A stretch of DNA of 64,000 nt from Flavobacterium sangjuense (GTDB taxonomy: Bacteria > Bacteroidota > Bacteroidia > Flavobacteriales > Flavobacteriaceae): assembly GCF_004797125.1 (NCBI RefSeq), contig NZ_CP038810.1:1178001-1242000 (forward strand). Direction: 5' to 3'. The notes beneath the pieces are model-generated. The model had not been told where the DNA came from. It did no database searches and was given only the letters and a program-made list of their open reading frames with translations. Shown piece after piece: positions 1 through 8,627 of this stretch; positions within the stretch are counted from its first letter, which is position 1, and each line of letters opens with the position of its first letter. Position numbers and translations under genes: made by a program.

Positions 1-881
1 CTGAAAATTTGCTCCAGGTTTTTGCTTTTCAAACTAAGCTGCAATGTTTTTAGTCCGTTATCGTGAGCAAAATCAAAAACTTTTGGACGCATGTCTTCTT
101 CGGTGTTGAAAGTTAATGTCCAAAGATTTTCACTAGTATTTTTATAGGATTTTATATTGGGTAAGCTTGCCAGTAATGTTTCTGCTATCGTTTTGTCAAA
201 TTCAACTTCGATGATTTGTTCTTTTTCATCCGAAACTAATTTGTCCAGTTTTTTATCGGTTACGATTTTTCCGTTGTCAATGATGATTACTCTGTCGCAA
301 ATCGCTTCTACTTCCTGCATGATATGCGTTGATAGAAAAACAGTTTTGTCTTTCCCAACGTTTTTAATTACGTTTCTGATTTCCACCAATTGATTTGGAT
401 CCAATCCGGTTGTTGGTTCATCCAAAATCAAGACATCAGGATTATGAAGCAAAGCAGTTGCCAAACCCACACGTTGACGATAGCCTTTCGATAGTTGACT
501 GATTTTTTTATGGCTTTCAGGCGATAAACCCGTTAGCTCAATGACTTCTTCAATGCGAGATTTCGAAACGTTATATACATCAGCATTGAATGCCAAATAT
601 TCACGAACATACAAATCCAAATACAACGGATTGTGTTCCGGCAAATAACCAATTGAAAGCTGCACTGCTTTTTGATTTTCGGTTACATCATTTCCGTTAA
701 CAGTTGCCACGCCTTCATCTGCATTGAGGAATGTGGTCAAAATTTTCATCAAGGTAGATTTTCCGGCACCATTTGGACCAAGGAAACCAACGATTTCTCC
801 TTTTTTGATGGAGAAAGAAACTCTGTCCAAAGCCTTTTGAGCTCCGTAACTTTTGGAAATATTCTGAACTTCTATTGACAT
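1..881 (-). CDS. gldA: Gliding-motility ABC transporter ATP-binding protein GldA (3' end cut by window)
   Basis: The minus strand is open from an ATG at 881 to the window edge (293 codons, no stop), so only the last few residues should be missing. Visible motifs are Walker A GPNGAGKST (residues 35-43), signature LSKGYRQ (130-136), Walker B LILDEP (151-156) and the switch STHIM. The text closely resembles GldA, the ATPase that acts with GldF/GldG and is needed for gliding in Flavobacterium. That identification rests on remembered sequence, not a search. It is divergent from the M28 peptidase gene, with about 120 bp between the starts. A generic ABC-2 type ATPase is the alternative. Confidence 0.88.
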   Translation of the reverse strand, partial: MSIEVQNISKSYGAQKALDRVSFSIKKGEIVGFLGPNGAGKSTLMKILTTFLNADEGVATVNGNDVTENQKAVQLSIGYLPEHNPLYLDLYVREYLAFNADVYNVSKSRIEEVIELTGLSPESHKKISQLSKGYRQRVGLATALLHNPDVLILDEPTTGLDPNQLVEIRNVIKNVGKDKTVFLSTHIMQEVEAICDRVIIIDNGKIVTDKKLDKLVSDEKEQIIEVEFDKTIAETLLASLPNIKSYKNTSENLWTLTFNTEEDMRPKVFDFAHDNGLKTLQLSLKSKNLEQIF

Positions 882-1000
882 AACTGAAATATTTACCGCA
901 AATGTAAACAGAAAAAATCTTGGTTCATTGTTTTTTAGATTTACTGTAACTTTTTTTTAAAATAGAACTCTTACATTTACAATTAATCAAAACGTATACA

Positions 1001-1939
1001 ATGAAAAAAATTGCACTGCTATTCTTATTATCCTGCTTCGCGGTTCAGGCGCAGGTAAAACCAATAATTCAAAAATCAGAAATAGTCCGAATTGAAACAG
1101 AACTGGCTTCCGATAAAATGCAGGGAAGACAGGTTTTCACTCCCGGAATTGATTCCGCTTCCGCTTTTATTGAAAAAGAATTCGCCAAAATCGGGCTGGC
1201 TTATTTTAAGGATTTAAAAAACTACCGACAGGAATTTACCAGAAAAGATAAAAATGCAAACAACGTAATCGGAGTATTACCCGGAAAATCAAAACCAAAT
1301 GAATATGTGATTTTTTCGGCGCATTATGACCATTTAGGAACAGTAAGTGATGGAGAAGACAAGGTGTATAACGGTGCCAATGACGATGCTTCGGGCACAA
1401 CAGCCGTTATCGCTTTGGCAAAATATTTCAAGGAATTAAACAACAATGAACGCACCATTATTTTCGTAGCATTTACAGCTGAAGAAATCGGAATTGTAGG
1501 TTCAAGATATTTCGCGAAAAATATAAATGCGGATGAAGTGGTTGCTATGTTCAATATAGAAATGATTGGCACGGAAAGTAAATGGAATAAAAATTCAGCC
1601 TACATCACAGGTTTTGAAAGATCCGATTTTGGAACCATCCTTCAAAAGAATTTAAAAGGAAGTAACTTCCAATTTTATCCAGATCCTTATACTGAAATGC
1701 AATTATTTTACCGTTCAGACAATGCGACTTTAGCAGCACTTGGTGTTCCGGCGCACACGATTTCAACTTCCAAAATGGATATGGAAGCGAATTACCACCA
1801 ATTAAGTGATGAGGTTTCGACTTTGGATTTAGACAATATGACCGAAATTATCAAAGCGATAGCCATCAGTTCGGAAAGCATCATCAGCGGAAAAGACACG
1901 CCAAGTCGAGTTGAGAAGTTGCAACCAAAAAAATTTTAA
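1001..1939 (+). CDS. Secreted M28-family metallopeptidase (aminopeptidase-like)
   Basis: The protein has 312 residues and a signal peptide ending near AVQAQ (residue 18). The co-catalytic zinc site of family M28 is readable: H108 in AHYDHLG, D128 in NGANDDASG, E161/E162 in TAEEIG, E187 in NIEMIG and H267 in NYHQLSDE. In many relatives the fourth ligand is Asp in a DMIG context; here it is Glu, which the family allows. It should cleave N-terminal residues from peptides in the periplasm or outside. It stands alone, divergent from gldA, and is followed by the aromatic leader region. Substrate unknown. Confidence 0.85.
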   Translation: MKKIALLFLLSCFAVQAQVKPIIQKSEIVRIETELASDKMQGRQVFTPGIDSASAFIEKEFAKIGLAYFKDLKNYRQEFTRKDKNANNVIGVLPGKSKPNEYVIFSAHYDHLGTVSDGEDKVYNGANDDASGTTAVIALAKYFKELNNNERTIIFVAFTAEEIGIVGSRYFAKNINADEVVAMFNIEMIGTESKWNKNSAYITGFERSDFGTILQKNLKGSNFQFYPDPYTEMQLFYRSDNATLAALGVPAHTISTSKMDMEANYHQLSDEVSTLDLDNMTEIIKAIAISSESIISGKDTPSRVEKLQPKKF

Positions 1940-2023
1940 CGAAAACGTTAGCGTAAATTTTTTTGTCAAGTCTTGTAAAACCTAAACTTTATTTTTTTAC
2001 ATTAGCCAAATAGAAAGCAACAA

Positions 2024-2113
2024 ATGAAAACATTTAACACCTTTTATAGCTATTTCTTTTATTTCTTCTTCGGACAGAAAAAGGGATTAGTATTGTGTTA
2101 TGTAAAAAAATAA
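2024..2113 (+). CDS. Phe/Tyr-rich leader peptide of the aromatic operon attenuator
   Basis: This is a 29-codon ORF too short for usual gene calling. It holds seven Phe and four Tyr codons, most of them in the run FYSYFFYFFF at residues 7-16. It ends 22 bp before a strong intrinsic terminator that sits directly in front of pheA. A short peptide this rich in the end products of the downstream pathway is the hallmark of transcription attenuation: ribosome stalling at Phe/Tyr codons would favour read-through. Seen: the codon composition and terminator. Inferred: that it is translated and regulates. Confidence 0.8.
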   Translation: MKTFNTFYSYFFYFFFGQKKGLVLCYVKK

Positions 2114-2135
2114 AAAGTAAAACATACGATATATA

Positions 2136-2165
2136 AATCCCAACGAGAGTTGGGATTTTTTTTTT
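2136..2165 (+). terminator. Attenuator terminator before pheA
   Basis: A perfect 9-bp stem AATCCCAAC / GTTGGGATT with a GAGA loop is followed by ten T. It ends 7 nt before the pheA ATG. GGGATT at 2083-2088, inside the leader peptide, is complementary to the stem's 5' arm AATCCC (2136-2141). It could act as an antiterminator when a ribosome stalls upstream at the Phe codons. Confidence 0.85.
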
Positions 2166-2172
2166 GAAAAAT

Positions 2173-3000
2173 ATGGAAACAAAAATTGCAATACAGGGAA
2201 TTAAAGGCTCGTTTCATCATCAGGTGGCACAGGAATATTTTCATCAAAATGTTGCCGTAAACGAATGCCTTTCATTTGAAGCGTTGGTCGATAATTTGCT
2301 ACACGACAAATCCCAGCTGGCAGTGATGGCGATCGAAAATTCCATCGCGGGTTCCATTATTCCGAATTATGCATTGATTGACAAGAATGAGTTGCACATT
2401 ACAGGCGAATACTATTTGGATATTATTCAGAATTTAATGGTACTGAACGGACAAAAATTGAGCGAAATTCAAGAAGTGCATTCGCATCCGATGGCGTTAT
2501 TGCAGTGTATGGATTTTTTGAAAAAACATCCAAAAATCAAATTGGTGGAAGACAAGGACACTGCCGAAACCGCCAGAAGAATTCATCAAAAACAAATAAA
2601 AGGCATTGCCGCCATTGCCAGTAAAGCAGCAGCAGCACTGTATGATTTAACCATTATCGCACCTGAAATCCAAACAGTAAACAATAATATGACACGCTTT
2701 TTTATCATCAGCAAAGACGCCGGTGATTTGCCGAAAGAGGAAATCAACAAAGCATCATTAAAATTTGAGTTGGATGACACGCCGGGAAGTTTGGCCACCG
2801 TTTTAAACGTGATGACAAACTGCAAACTGAACCTGACCAAAATCCAGTCAATGCCGATTATTGAAACACCTTTTCAGTATTCTTTTTTTGTGGATGTGGT
2901 TTTTGAGAAATACAAACATTATGAAAAAGCAATGAAAGTTTTAGCGATAATGACCAACCATTTCAAAGTGTTGGGCGAATATAAAAACGGAAAATTATGA
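2173..3000 (+). CDS. pheA: Prephenate dehydratase with C-terminal ACT domain
   Basis: Converts prephenate to phenylpyruvate, the committed step to phenylalanine. The N-terminal part has the type 2 periplasmic-fold dehydratase pattern, including IENSIAGS near residue 58 and NNNMTRFFII near residue 175. An ACT regulatory domain starts near KASLKFELDDTPGSLA (about residue 193), suggesting Phe feedback inhibition. The enzyme is monofunctional, since the chorismate mutase domain lies on the DAHP synthase gene downstream. I take the ATG at 2173; an in-frame TTG at 2164 lies inside the terminator T-run. It overlaps the next gene by 4 bp (ATGA) and is the first gene of a four-gene operon. Confidence 0.93.
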   Translation: METKIAIQGIKGSFHHQVAQEYFHQNVAVNECLSFEALVDNLLHDKSQLAVMAIENSIAGSIIPNYALIDKNELHITGEYYLDIIQNLMVLNGQKLSEIQEVHSHPMALLQCMDFLKKHPKIKLVEDKDTAETARRIHQKQIKGIAAIASKAAAALYDLTIIAPEIQTVNNNMTRFFIISKDAGDLPKEEINKASLKFELDDTPGSLATVLNVMTNCKLNLTKIQSMPIIETPFQYSFFVDVVFEKYKHYEKAMKVLAIMTNHFKVLGEYKNGKL

Positions 3001-4139
3001 TTGTCACCGCCGATAGATTACAAAGCGTACAGGAATATTACTTCTCCCGAAAATTGAGAGAAGTACGCCAACTCATTTCCGAAGGAAAACCGGTTATCAA
3101 TATGGGAATTGGCAGCCCTGATTTGGCTCCGGATATAACCGTTATCGAAGCCATGCAAAAAGCCATGTTTGATGACAAAGTACACGAATACCAAAGTTAT
3201 CAAGGCTTGCCTGAATTGCGAAAAGGCATGGCCGATTTCTATAAAAATCACTTTAATGTCGACTTGGATTTCAATACTGAAATTCTTCCATTGATGGGTT
3301 CCAAAGAAGGAATTATGCATATTTCACTGGCGTTTTTAAACGAAGGTGATGAAGTGTTGATTCCGAATCCGGGTTATCCAACCTATGCTTCGGTAACCGA
3401 ATTGGTTCAGGCAAAAGCTGTGAATTATGATTTGACAGCAGCAACCAATTGGCAGCCTGATTTTGACGCTTTGGAAAAATTGGATTTATCAAAAGTAAAA
3501 CTGGTGTGGGTTTCGTATCCACACATGCCAACTGGAGCGAATGGAACTTTGGAGTTGTTTGAAAAGCTGATTGCCTTTGGTAAAAAGCATAACATTTTGA
3601 TAGTAAATGACAATCCGTATAGTTTTGTTTTGAACGGAAATCCGTTGTCAATATTACAGGTTGAAGGTTCAAAGGATATTGCATTAGAATTAAATTCGCT
3701 ATCCAAAACCTATAATATGGCTGGTTGGCGCGTTGGAATGGTGATGGGAAATTCAACATTGATTGACGCCATTCTAAAAGTAAAAAGCAATATGGACAGC
3801 GGGATGTTTTACGGAATTCAGAAAGGAGCTGTCGAAGCCTTAAAACTAAGAAACGATTGGTTTGAAAAGCAGAATGAAATTTATACCAAAAGAAGAAATC
3901 TGATTTTTAAATTGGCCGAAAAACTGAATTGTGTTTTTGATAAAAATAGTGTTGGTTTGTTTGTATGGGCAAAGCTTCCGGCTGGTATTTTGTCTGAAGA
4001 ATTTATAGATAAAGTATTAATTGAAAAGCATATTTTCATCACGCCGGGAACTATTTTTGGGAGCAATGGTGAAGGTTATATTCGGTTTTCGCTTTGCGTT
4101 ACCGAAGAAAAAATCCAACAGGCAATAGAACGATTTTAA
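2997..4139 (+). CDS. PLP-dependent class I/II aminotransferase, probably aromatic or prephenate
   Basis: The 380-residue fold-type I aminotransferase shows the PLP-lysine motif SLSKTYNMAGWRVGM, the substrate region NMGIGSPD and the cofactor region GSKEG. The start overlaps pheA by ATGA, so the two are translationally coupled. Its position between pheA and tyrA points to the transamination step of Phe/Tyr synthesis (phenylpyruvate, hydroxyphenylpyruvate or prephenate as acceptor). It also resembles LL-diaminopimelate and alanine aminotransferase-like proteins, so substrate is inferred from context only. Confidence 0.85.
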   Translation: MIVTADRLQSVQEYYFSRKLREVRQLISEGKPVINMGIGSPDLAPDITVIEAMQKAMFDDKVHEYQSYQGLPELRKGMADFYKNHFNVDLDFNTEILPLMGSKEGIMHISLAFLNEGDEVLIPNPGYPTYASVTELVQAKAVNYDLTAATNWQPDFDALEKLDLSKVKLVWVSYPHMPTGANGTLELFEKLIAFGKKHNILIVNDNPYSFVLNGNPLSILQVEGSKDIALELNSLSKTYNMAGWRVGMVMGNSTLIDAILKVKSNMDSGMFYGIQKGAVEALKLRNDWFEKQNEIYTKRRNLIFKLAEKLNCVFDKNSVGLFVWAKLPAGILSEEFIDKVLIEKHIFITPGTIFGSNGEGYIRFSLCVTEEKIQQAIERF

Positions 4140-4149
4140 AAGAGCAATA

Positions 4150-4995
4150 ATGAAAGTATACGTAATAGGAATTGGTTTAATTGGTGGTTCAATGGCGTTG
4201 GATATTCAGGCATTGGATAAAGATGCGGTCATTATTGGAGTCGATGCGAATGAGAATCATTTGGGACAGGCAATAGAACTTGGAATTATTCATCAAAAAG
4301 CCGAATTAAATGAGGTTGTCGATGCCGATTTTGTAATTCTGGCAGTTCCTGTAGATATTGCTTTGGGGCTTTTGCCAAAAATTTTGGATTTGGTTACTGA
4401 TGAAACGTTGGTTTTTGAAGTAGGTTCAACCAAAAGTCCAATATGCGAAGCGGTAGTGAATCATCCAAAAAGAAGAAACTTTTTAGCAACACATCCAATT
4501 GCCGGAACAGAATTTTCAGGACCAACGGCTGCCATTCGAAATTTATTTGTGGACAAAACCAACATCATTTGCGAAGTAGAAAAAACTACCTTTAAATTAC
4601 AGGAAAAGGGACTGAAATTGTTTAAAGATTTGGGAATGAGAATCCGTTATATGGAACCAAAATCGCATGACAAACACATCGCTTATGTCTCGCATTTGTC
4701 ACATATCAGTTCGTTTATGCTCGGAAAAACAGTTATTGAAAAAGAAAAGGATGAAAAGGATATTTTTGATATGGCGGGTAGCGGATTTGAAAGTACGGTC
4801 AGATTAGCCAAAAGTTCTCCGGCTATGTGGACGCCAATTTTCAAACAAAATAAAAAGCAAGTCGTAAAATCATTAGAAGAATATATTGCCAATTTATCGC
4901 AATTCAAAAATTTATTGGAAAGCGGGAATTACGAACAGATTTTCCACGAAATGGAAAACACAAACAGAATAAAAGAAATATTAAACGGAAAATAA
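4150..4995 (+). CDS. tyrA: Prephenate dehydrogenase
   Basis: Oxidatively decarboxylates prephenate to 4-hydroxyphenylpyruvate for tyrosine. The 281-residue protein starts with a Rossmann NAD motif GIGLIGGS. It carries the TyrA landmarks EVGSTKSPI, THPIAGTEFSGP and HDKHIAYVSHLSH, where the His residues belong to the active site. No ACT or chorismate mutase domain is present. It lies 10 bp after the aminotransferase and 8 bp before the DAHP synthase gene, so it is in the same transcription unit under the Phe/Tyr attenuator. Confidence 0.93.
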   Translation: MKVYVIGIGLIGGSMALDIQALDKDAVIIGVDANENHLGQAIELGIIHQKAELNEVVDADFVILAVPVDIALGLLPKILDLVTDETLVFEVGSTKSPICEAVVNHPKRRNFLATHPIAGTEFSGPTAAIRNLFVDKTNIICEVEKTTFKLQEKGLKLFKDLGMRIRYMEPKSHDKHIAYVSHLSHISSFMLGKTVIEKEKDEKDIFDMAGSGFESTVRLAKSSPAMWTPIFKQNKKQVVKSLEEYIANLSQFKNLLESGNYEQIFHEMENTNRIKEILNGK

Positions 4996-5003
4996 TTAGA
5001 GCT

Positions 5004-6086
5004 ATGAATATTACAACAGAAAACAAAAAATGGTTAGAAGATTTTAATCTGTCACATCCATTAGTAATTGCTGGACCATGCAGCGCAGAAACCGAAGACC
5101 AAGTGTTGAAAATCGCACATGAATTAAAAGATTCTGATGTTAGTGTTTTCCGTGCCGGAATCTGGAAACCAAGAACACGACCAGGCGGATTTGAAGGCGT
5201 TGGTGCCATTGGTTTAAAATGGTTGCAAAAAGCAAAAGCCGAAACAGGTTTGTTAATGGCAACCGAAGTAGCAAATGCCGCTCACGTAAAATTAGCGTTG
5301 GAACACGATATTGATGTGCTTTGGATTGGCGCAAGAACTACGGTAAATCCGTTTGCGGTTCAGGAAATTGCCGATGCTTTGGTTGGAACAGATAAAATAG
5401 TGTTGGTAAAAAACCCTGTAAATCCTGATTTGGCTTTGTGGATTGGAGGCGTAGAACGTTTATACAATGCCGGAATTAAAAAACTCGGCGTAATTCACAG
5501 AGGATTTTCAACTTACGAAAAGACAAAATACAGAAATATTCCGGAATGGCAGATAGCCATCGAGTTGCAAAGCCGTTTCCCTGATTTGCCTCTGATTTGT
5601 GATCCATCACATATTACTGGGCAACGCAATATGATTCAGGAAGTGTCGCAACAAGCATTGGATTTGAATTACGACGGATTGATTATTGAAACGCATATCG
5701 ATCCGGACAATGCCTGGAGTGACGCGGCACAACAGGTTACGCCAACGGTCTTGAAACAAATTTTCGAAGATTTGAAAGTTAAAAAAGTATCTACCGAAGA
5801 TGATGATTTCAATACCAAAATGATAAAGCTTAGAGCCAACATTGATATTGCCGACAGTAAATTATTGGAATTGCTTGGCAATAGAATGAAAGTCGCGGAA
5901 CAAATTGGTGCCTTGAAAAAAGAAAAAAATGTGGCCGTTTTGCAAAACAAACGCTGGAATGAAATCTTAGGGAAAATGATATTAGATGGTGAAGAAAAAG
6001 GATTGAGCGAAGAGTTTATTCTAAGAATTTTCAAAGCCATTCACCAGGAAAGTATCAGCCATCAGGAGAAGATAATTAACGGATAA
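5004..6086 (+). CDS. Bifunctional DAHP synthase (KDO8P-synthase-like type) / chorismate mutase
   Basis: The 360-residue fusion has DAHP synthase at about 1-265 and an AroQ-type chorismate mutase at about 270-355. The synthase part shows AGPCSAET, FRAGIWKPRTRPGGFEG, KNPVNPD and CDPSHITG. The mutase part shows LRANIDIADSKLLELLGNR, with the usual Arg/Lys side chains. It would catalyse both the entry step of the shikimate pathway and the chorismate branch to prephenate, so one polypeptide ties pathway entry to the Phe/Tyr branch. This fusion is common in Bacteroidota. It is the last gene of the pheA operon; I see no clear terminator right after it. Confidence 0.93.
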   Translation: MNITTENKKWLEDFNLSHPLVIAGPCSAETEDQVLKIAHELKDSDVSVFRAGIWKPRTRPGGFEGVGAIGLKWLQKAKAETGLLMATEVANAAHVKLALEHDIDVLWIGARTTVNPFAVQEIADALVGTDKIVLVKNPVNPDLALWIGGVERLYNAGIKKLGVIHRGFSTYEKTKYRNIPEWQIAIELQSRFPDLPLICDPSHITGQRNMIQEVSQQALDLNYDGLIIETHIDPDNAWSDAAQQVTPTVLKQIFEDLKVKKVSTEDDDFNTKMIKLRANIDIADSKLLELLGNRMKVAEQIGALKKEKNVAVLQNKRWNEILGKMILDGEEKGLSEEFILRIFKAIHQESISHQEKIING

Positions 6087-6191
6087 ACGGATAAATTGTG
6101 AGAATATCGGTTAAATGTGGTGGCAATAATTGTTTTTTTTATATTTGTTGATGTCTTAAATAAATGTCTATTAATGCTAAAAATAAAGAAT

Positions 6192-6677
6192 ATGAAAAAA
6201 ATTATTTTACTATTTACATTGGTTTTTGGTCTTAACATAGCCAGCGCCCAGGTCGATGTAATCAAGAAACAGATTGGAGAAACACTTAAAGGAAGAATTA
6301 TAAGTGTTGATGATAATGTTATCGTATTTACTTACGAAGGTCAAAATGTACCGTACACTATTGCTAAGAATGCCGTTGAAAAAATTACATACGGAAGAAC
6401 AGGTCAGGTAGTACAAACTTCCAACAAAATTGCGATTAATGATCAGGCAGATTGGGAAAAAGTTGTTATCCTTGATAACTTGGACAAAACTTTAGGTTTA
6501 GAAGTAGGGCAACACATTGGAAGCAGTGCTGATTTGGCAAATTATCAATCGGGAAGTAGAGGAAGTTTAGCGGTAGAAAGAAGATTAAAAACTGAGGCAG
6601 CGAGATTAGGTTATCAGTTTGTTTTAGTAACAACAGATGCTTCATCCAACACAACTGCGGTTGTTTATAAATATTAA
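6192..6677 (+). CDS. Secreted protein of unknown function
   Basis: The protein has 161 residues from the ATG at 6192. A longer in-frame reading from 6117 is rejected because the signal peptide MKKIILLFTLVFGLNIASAQ begins at 6192. The mature part is small and beta-rich with no motif I recognise; it contains a GRIISVDDNVIVFTYEG stretch that resembles small beta-barrel repeats. It lies between the aromatic operon and another secreted unknown and has its own terminator downstream. Periplasmic or outer-membrane location is inferred from the signal peptide only. Confidence 0.7.
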   Translation: MKKIILLFTLVFGLNIASAQVDVIKKQIGETLKGRIISVDDNVIVFTYEGQNVPYTIAKNAVEKITYGRTGQVVQTSNKIAINDQADWEKVVILDNLDKTLGLEVGQHIGSSADLANYQSGSRGSLAVERRLKTEAARLGYQFVLVTTDASSNTTAVVYKY

Positions 6678-6697
6678 TTCTTTTAAAAAAGAATACT

Positions 6698-6725
6698 AAA
6701 GTTGCCCGAAATGGCAACTTTTTTT
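6698..6725 (+). terminator. Intrinsic terminator
   Basis: The 9-bp stem AAAGTTGCC / GGCAACTTT has a 6-nt loop and is followed by a T-run, 20 bp after the stop of the secreted protein gene. Confidence 0.85.
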
Positions 6726-6777
6726 ATGCCCAAATCGAAAATCTGGGTTCGAAATAGCATTTCATTTATTAAATATT

Positions 6778-6809
6778 AAAACCTACTGACATTTTGGTAG
6801 GTTTTTTTT
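6778..6809 (+). terminator. Second hairpin with T-run between two secreted-protein genes
   Basis: The 8-bp stem AAACCTAC / GTAGGTTT is followed by eight T. It lies about 70 bp after the first terminator and 50 bp before the next start. It may be a back-up terminator or a conditional one in the leader of the 6861 gene. Confidence 0.65.
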
Positions 6810-6860
6810 GTATCATTGCCACAACAATAAAAAAAATCTATTAATTTTAAAACAACCAAA

Positions 6861-8513
6861 ATGAAAAAATTCTTTTTGGGTTTTATCTTTTTTGTTTGCA
6901 GTGGTATAAGCTTGAATGCCCAAAACAAAATCGATAAAATCAACATGACTTACGGTGAAGAATTACTGGAAGACAAACAAAAAATCGTTAAAATTATTGG
7001 CGAAAGCAACAATAAGATTTATTCCCTTGGGCTCAACAAAGATGATTATTTCATTAAGATATTTGAGTCAAAAACTATGAAATTGATTTCTTCCAATCCC
7101 ATTGTTATTCCACAAATCAGTGACAAGGAAGTTGATTTTGAAGACATCTTTTTATTAAACGGAAAGCTTTATGCAATCGGTAGTGTTTACAACAAAAAGG
7201 ATAAAATTTTCAATTTGATTGGCTCTGAAATTTCTGAAAAAGGAATTTTGAGTAAAACTACAGTGACTTTATTCAATTCGGAAGTGGCTAAAAAGTCAGA
7301 ACGTGGCGGGTTTTATTTCAAACAGTCACAGGATGAAGGAGCTTTATTGATTATGCACACTTCGCGTTTCCCAAAAGAAGATGCAATCAAATATGAAGTT
7401 AAATTGTTTGACGACAAGTTGACCACGCTTTTCACCAGTGAAGAGAAAGTAACTTTTGATGACAGTAAAAAAGATTATGAGTTTACCATTTCTGATTTTG
7501 AATTGAATTTTCAGGATGACGTTTTCTTAGTAATCAATGAAAGCTACCGCGATTCTAAAAAGAAAGAGCAAATTGAAAAATTCCAGATCCATGCTTTCAA
7601 AAGAGCCAATAACTATAAGAAAGAAGTAGTTGACATCAATATCAAAGGAAAAGAAATTATCAACTGTAAGATGATGTCAACGAATAAAAATACGCTTCAA
7701 TTGGTTGGTTTTTACTCAAGTGTTCGCGATAATGGTAAGGCAAACAAAGAATTAAAAGGTATTTACAATGCGACGGTTAATTTGGCGACCAATACTAATG
7801 ATAACTTGAAGTTCAACGAGTTTGATTATGCAACCAAAGTTAAATTGTTGGGTGAAAGAAGAGCTAAAAAAGGAAAAGATGTAAAACCTTTATATAGTAT
7901 TACAACTTTGATTGAGAAAAACGATGGTGGTATTATTGTATTGTCTGAATTGCAATTTGTTTATGTAGGGCAAAGTTCAGGATTCGGACCTTTAGCGTTT
8001 ACTCCTGTTACATATACAAAAAACGAAATCATCATTACCTGTTTGAAACCGGATGGTTCGCTTGATTGGAGTAATGTACTGCCAAAAGAACAATCGGCAG
8101 CTGTAACAACAATGTCATTTTCTATGGGAGCAGTGGCCGGCAGTGGTAACTTTAATGTTGGCGTAGCCATGAACATTCCATTGGCGCAAATGGGTAAAGG
8201 TCCTGAGTATTTAGGAGCTATTCCAATTTACAAAGACGGTATTTTGAATATCCTTTTCAATGACAATGTAAAAAACAAAGGAATTACCGATATTGAGGAA
8301 ATCAAAGCATTAGGAAATTATAACAATGCTGTCCCTGCACTTTTCATCTTTGATTCCAAAGGTCAAATTACAAGAAAAGATCCGGAAGAAGCCATTAAGA
8401 ACGAATTGGTAATTCGTCCCGGAGTTTACTACAGAAAAAATCAAAATGAATTTATCATTTATTCATCGAGAAAGAAAATGGATAAACTAGGACGTATGAT
8501 TTTGGAAGACTAA
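6861..8513 (+). CDS. Large secreted protein of unknown function
   Basis: The 550-residue protein has a signal peptide ending at SGISLNAQ (about residue 20). The mature part alternates beta strands and loops, with repeated patterns like KIVKIIGESNNKIYSLG and DDVFLVINES, as expected for a beta-propeller-like or other all-beta fold. I see no catalytic motif and no C-terminal type IX sorting domain. It is flanked by terminators and so probably transcribed alone. Proteins of this type are common in Flavobacteria but I cannot name a function. Confidence 0.7.
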   Translation: MKKFFLGFIFFVCSGISLNAQNKIDKINMTYGEELLEDKQKIVKIIGESNNKIYSLGLNKDDYFIKIFESKTMKLISSNPIVIPQISDKEVDFEDIFLLNGKLYAIGSVYNKKDKIFNLIGSEISEKGILSKTTVTLFNSEVAKKSERGGFYFKQSQDEGALLIMHTSRFPKEDAIKYEVKLFDDKLTTLFTSEEKVTFDDSKKDYEFTISDFELNFQDDVFLVINESYRDSKKKEQIEKFQIHAFKRANNYKKEVVDINIKGKEIINCKMMSTNKNTLQLVGFYSSVRDNGKANKELKGIYNATVNLATNTNDNLKFNEFDYATKVKLLGERRAKKGKDVKPLYSITTLIEKNDGGIIVLSELQFVYVGQSSGFGPLAFTPVTYTKNEIIITCLKPDGSLDWSNVLPKEQSAAVTTMSFSMGAVAGSGNFNVGVAMNIPLAQMGKGPEYLGAIPIYKDGILNILFNDNVKNKGITDIEEIKALGNYNNAVPALFIFDSKGQITRKDPEEAIKNELVIRPGVYYRKNQNEFIIYSSRKKMDKLGRMILED

Positions 8514-8519
8514 AAATCT

Positions 8520-8549
8520 AAAGGCTGTGAAATTTTCACAGCCTTTTTT
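8520..8549 (+). terminator. Intrinsic terminator
   Basis: A 13-bp stem AAAGGCTGTGAAA / TTTCACAGCCTTT with a 1-nt loop, or a slightly shorter stem, is followed by a T-run right after the 8513 stop. Confidence 0.85.
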
Positions 8550-8627
8550 ATTTGAAACAACTTTAAACGCAATAACGGTTTCATTTTTTTACCTTTGTCA
8601 TTCGTAATTCGTAATCCATAATTAATT

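Noticed and set aside
3313..3759. Minus-strand frame of 148 codons inside the aminotransferase gene
   Set aside because: It is antisense to a clear conserved enzyme and has a low-complexity product with no recognisable features.
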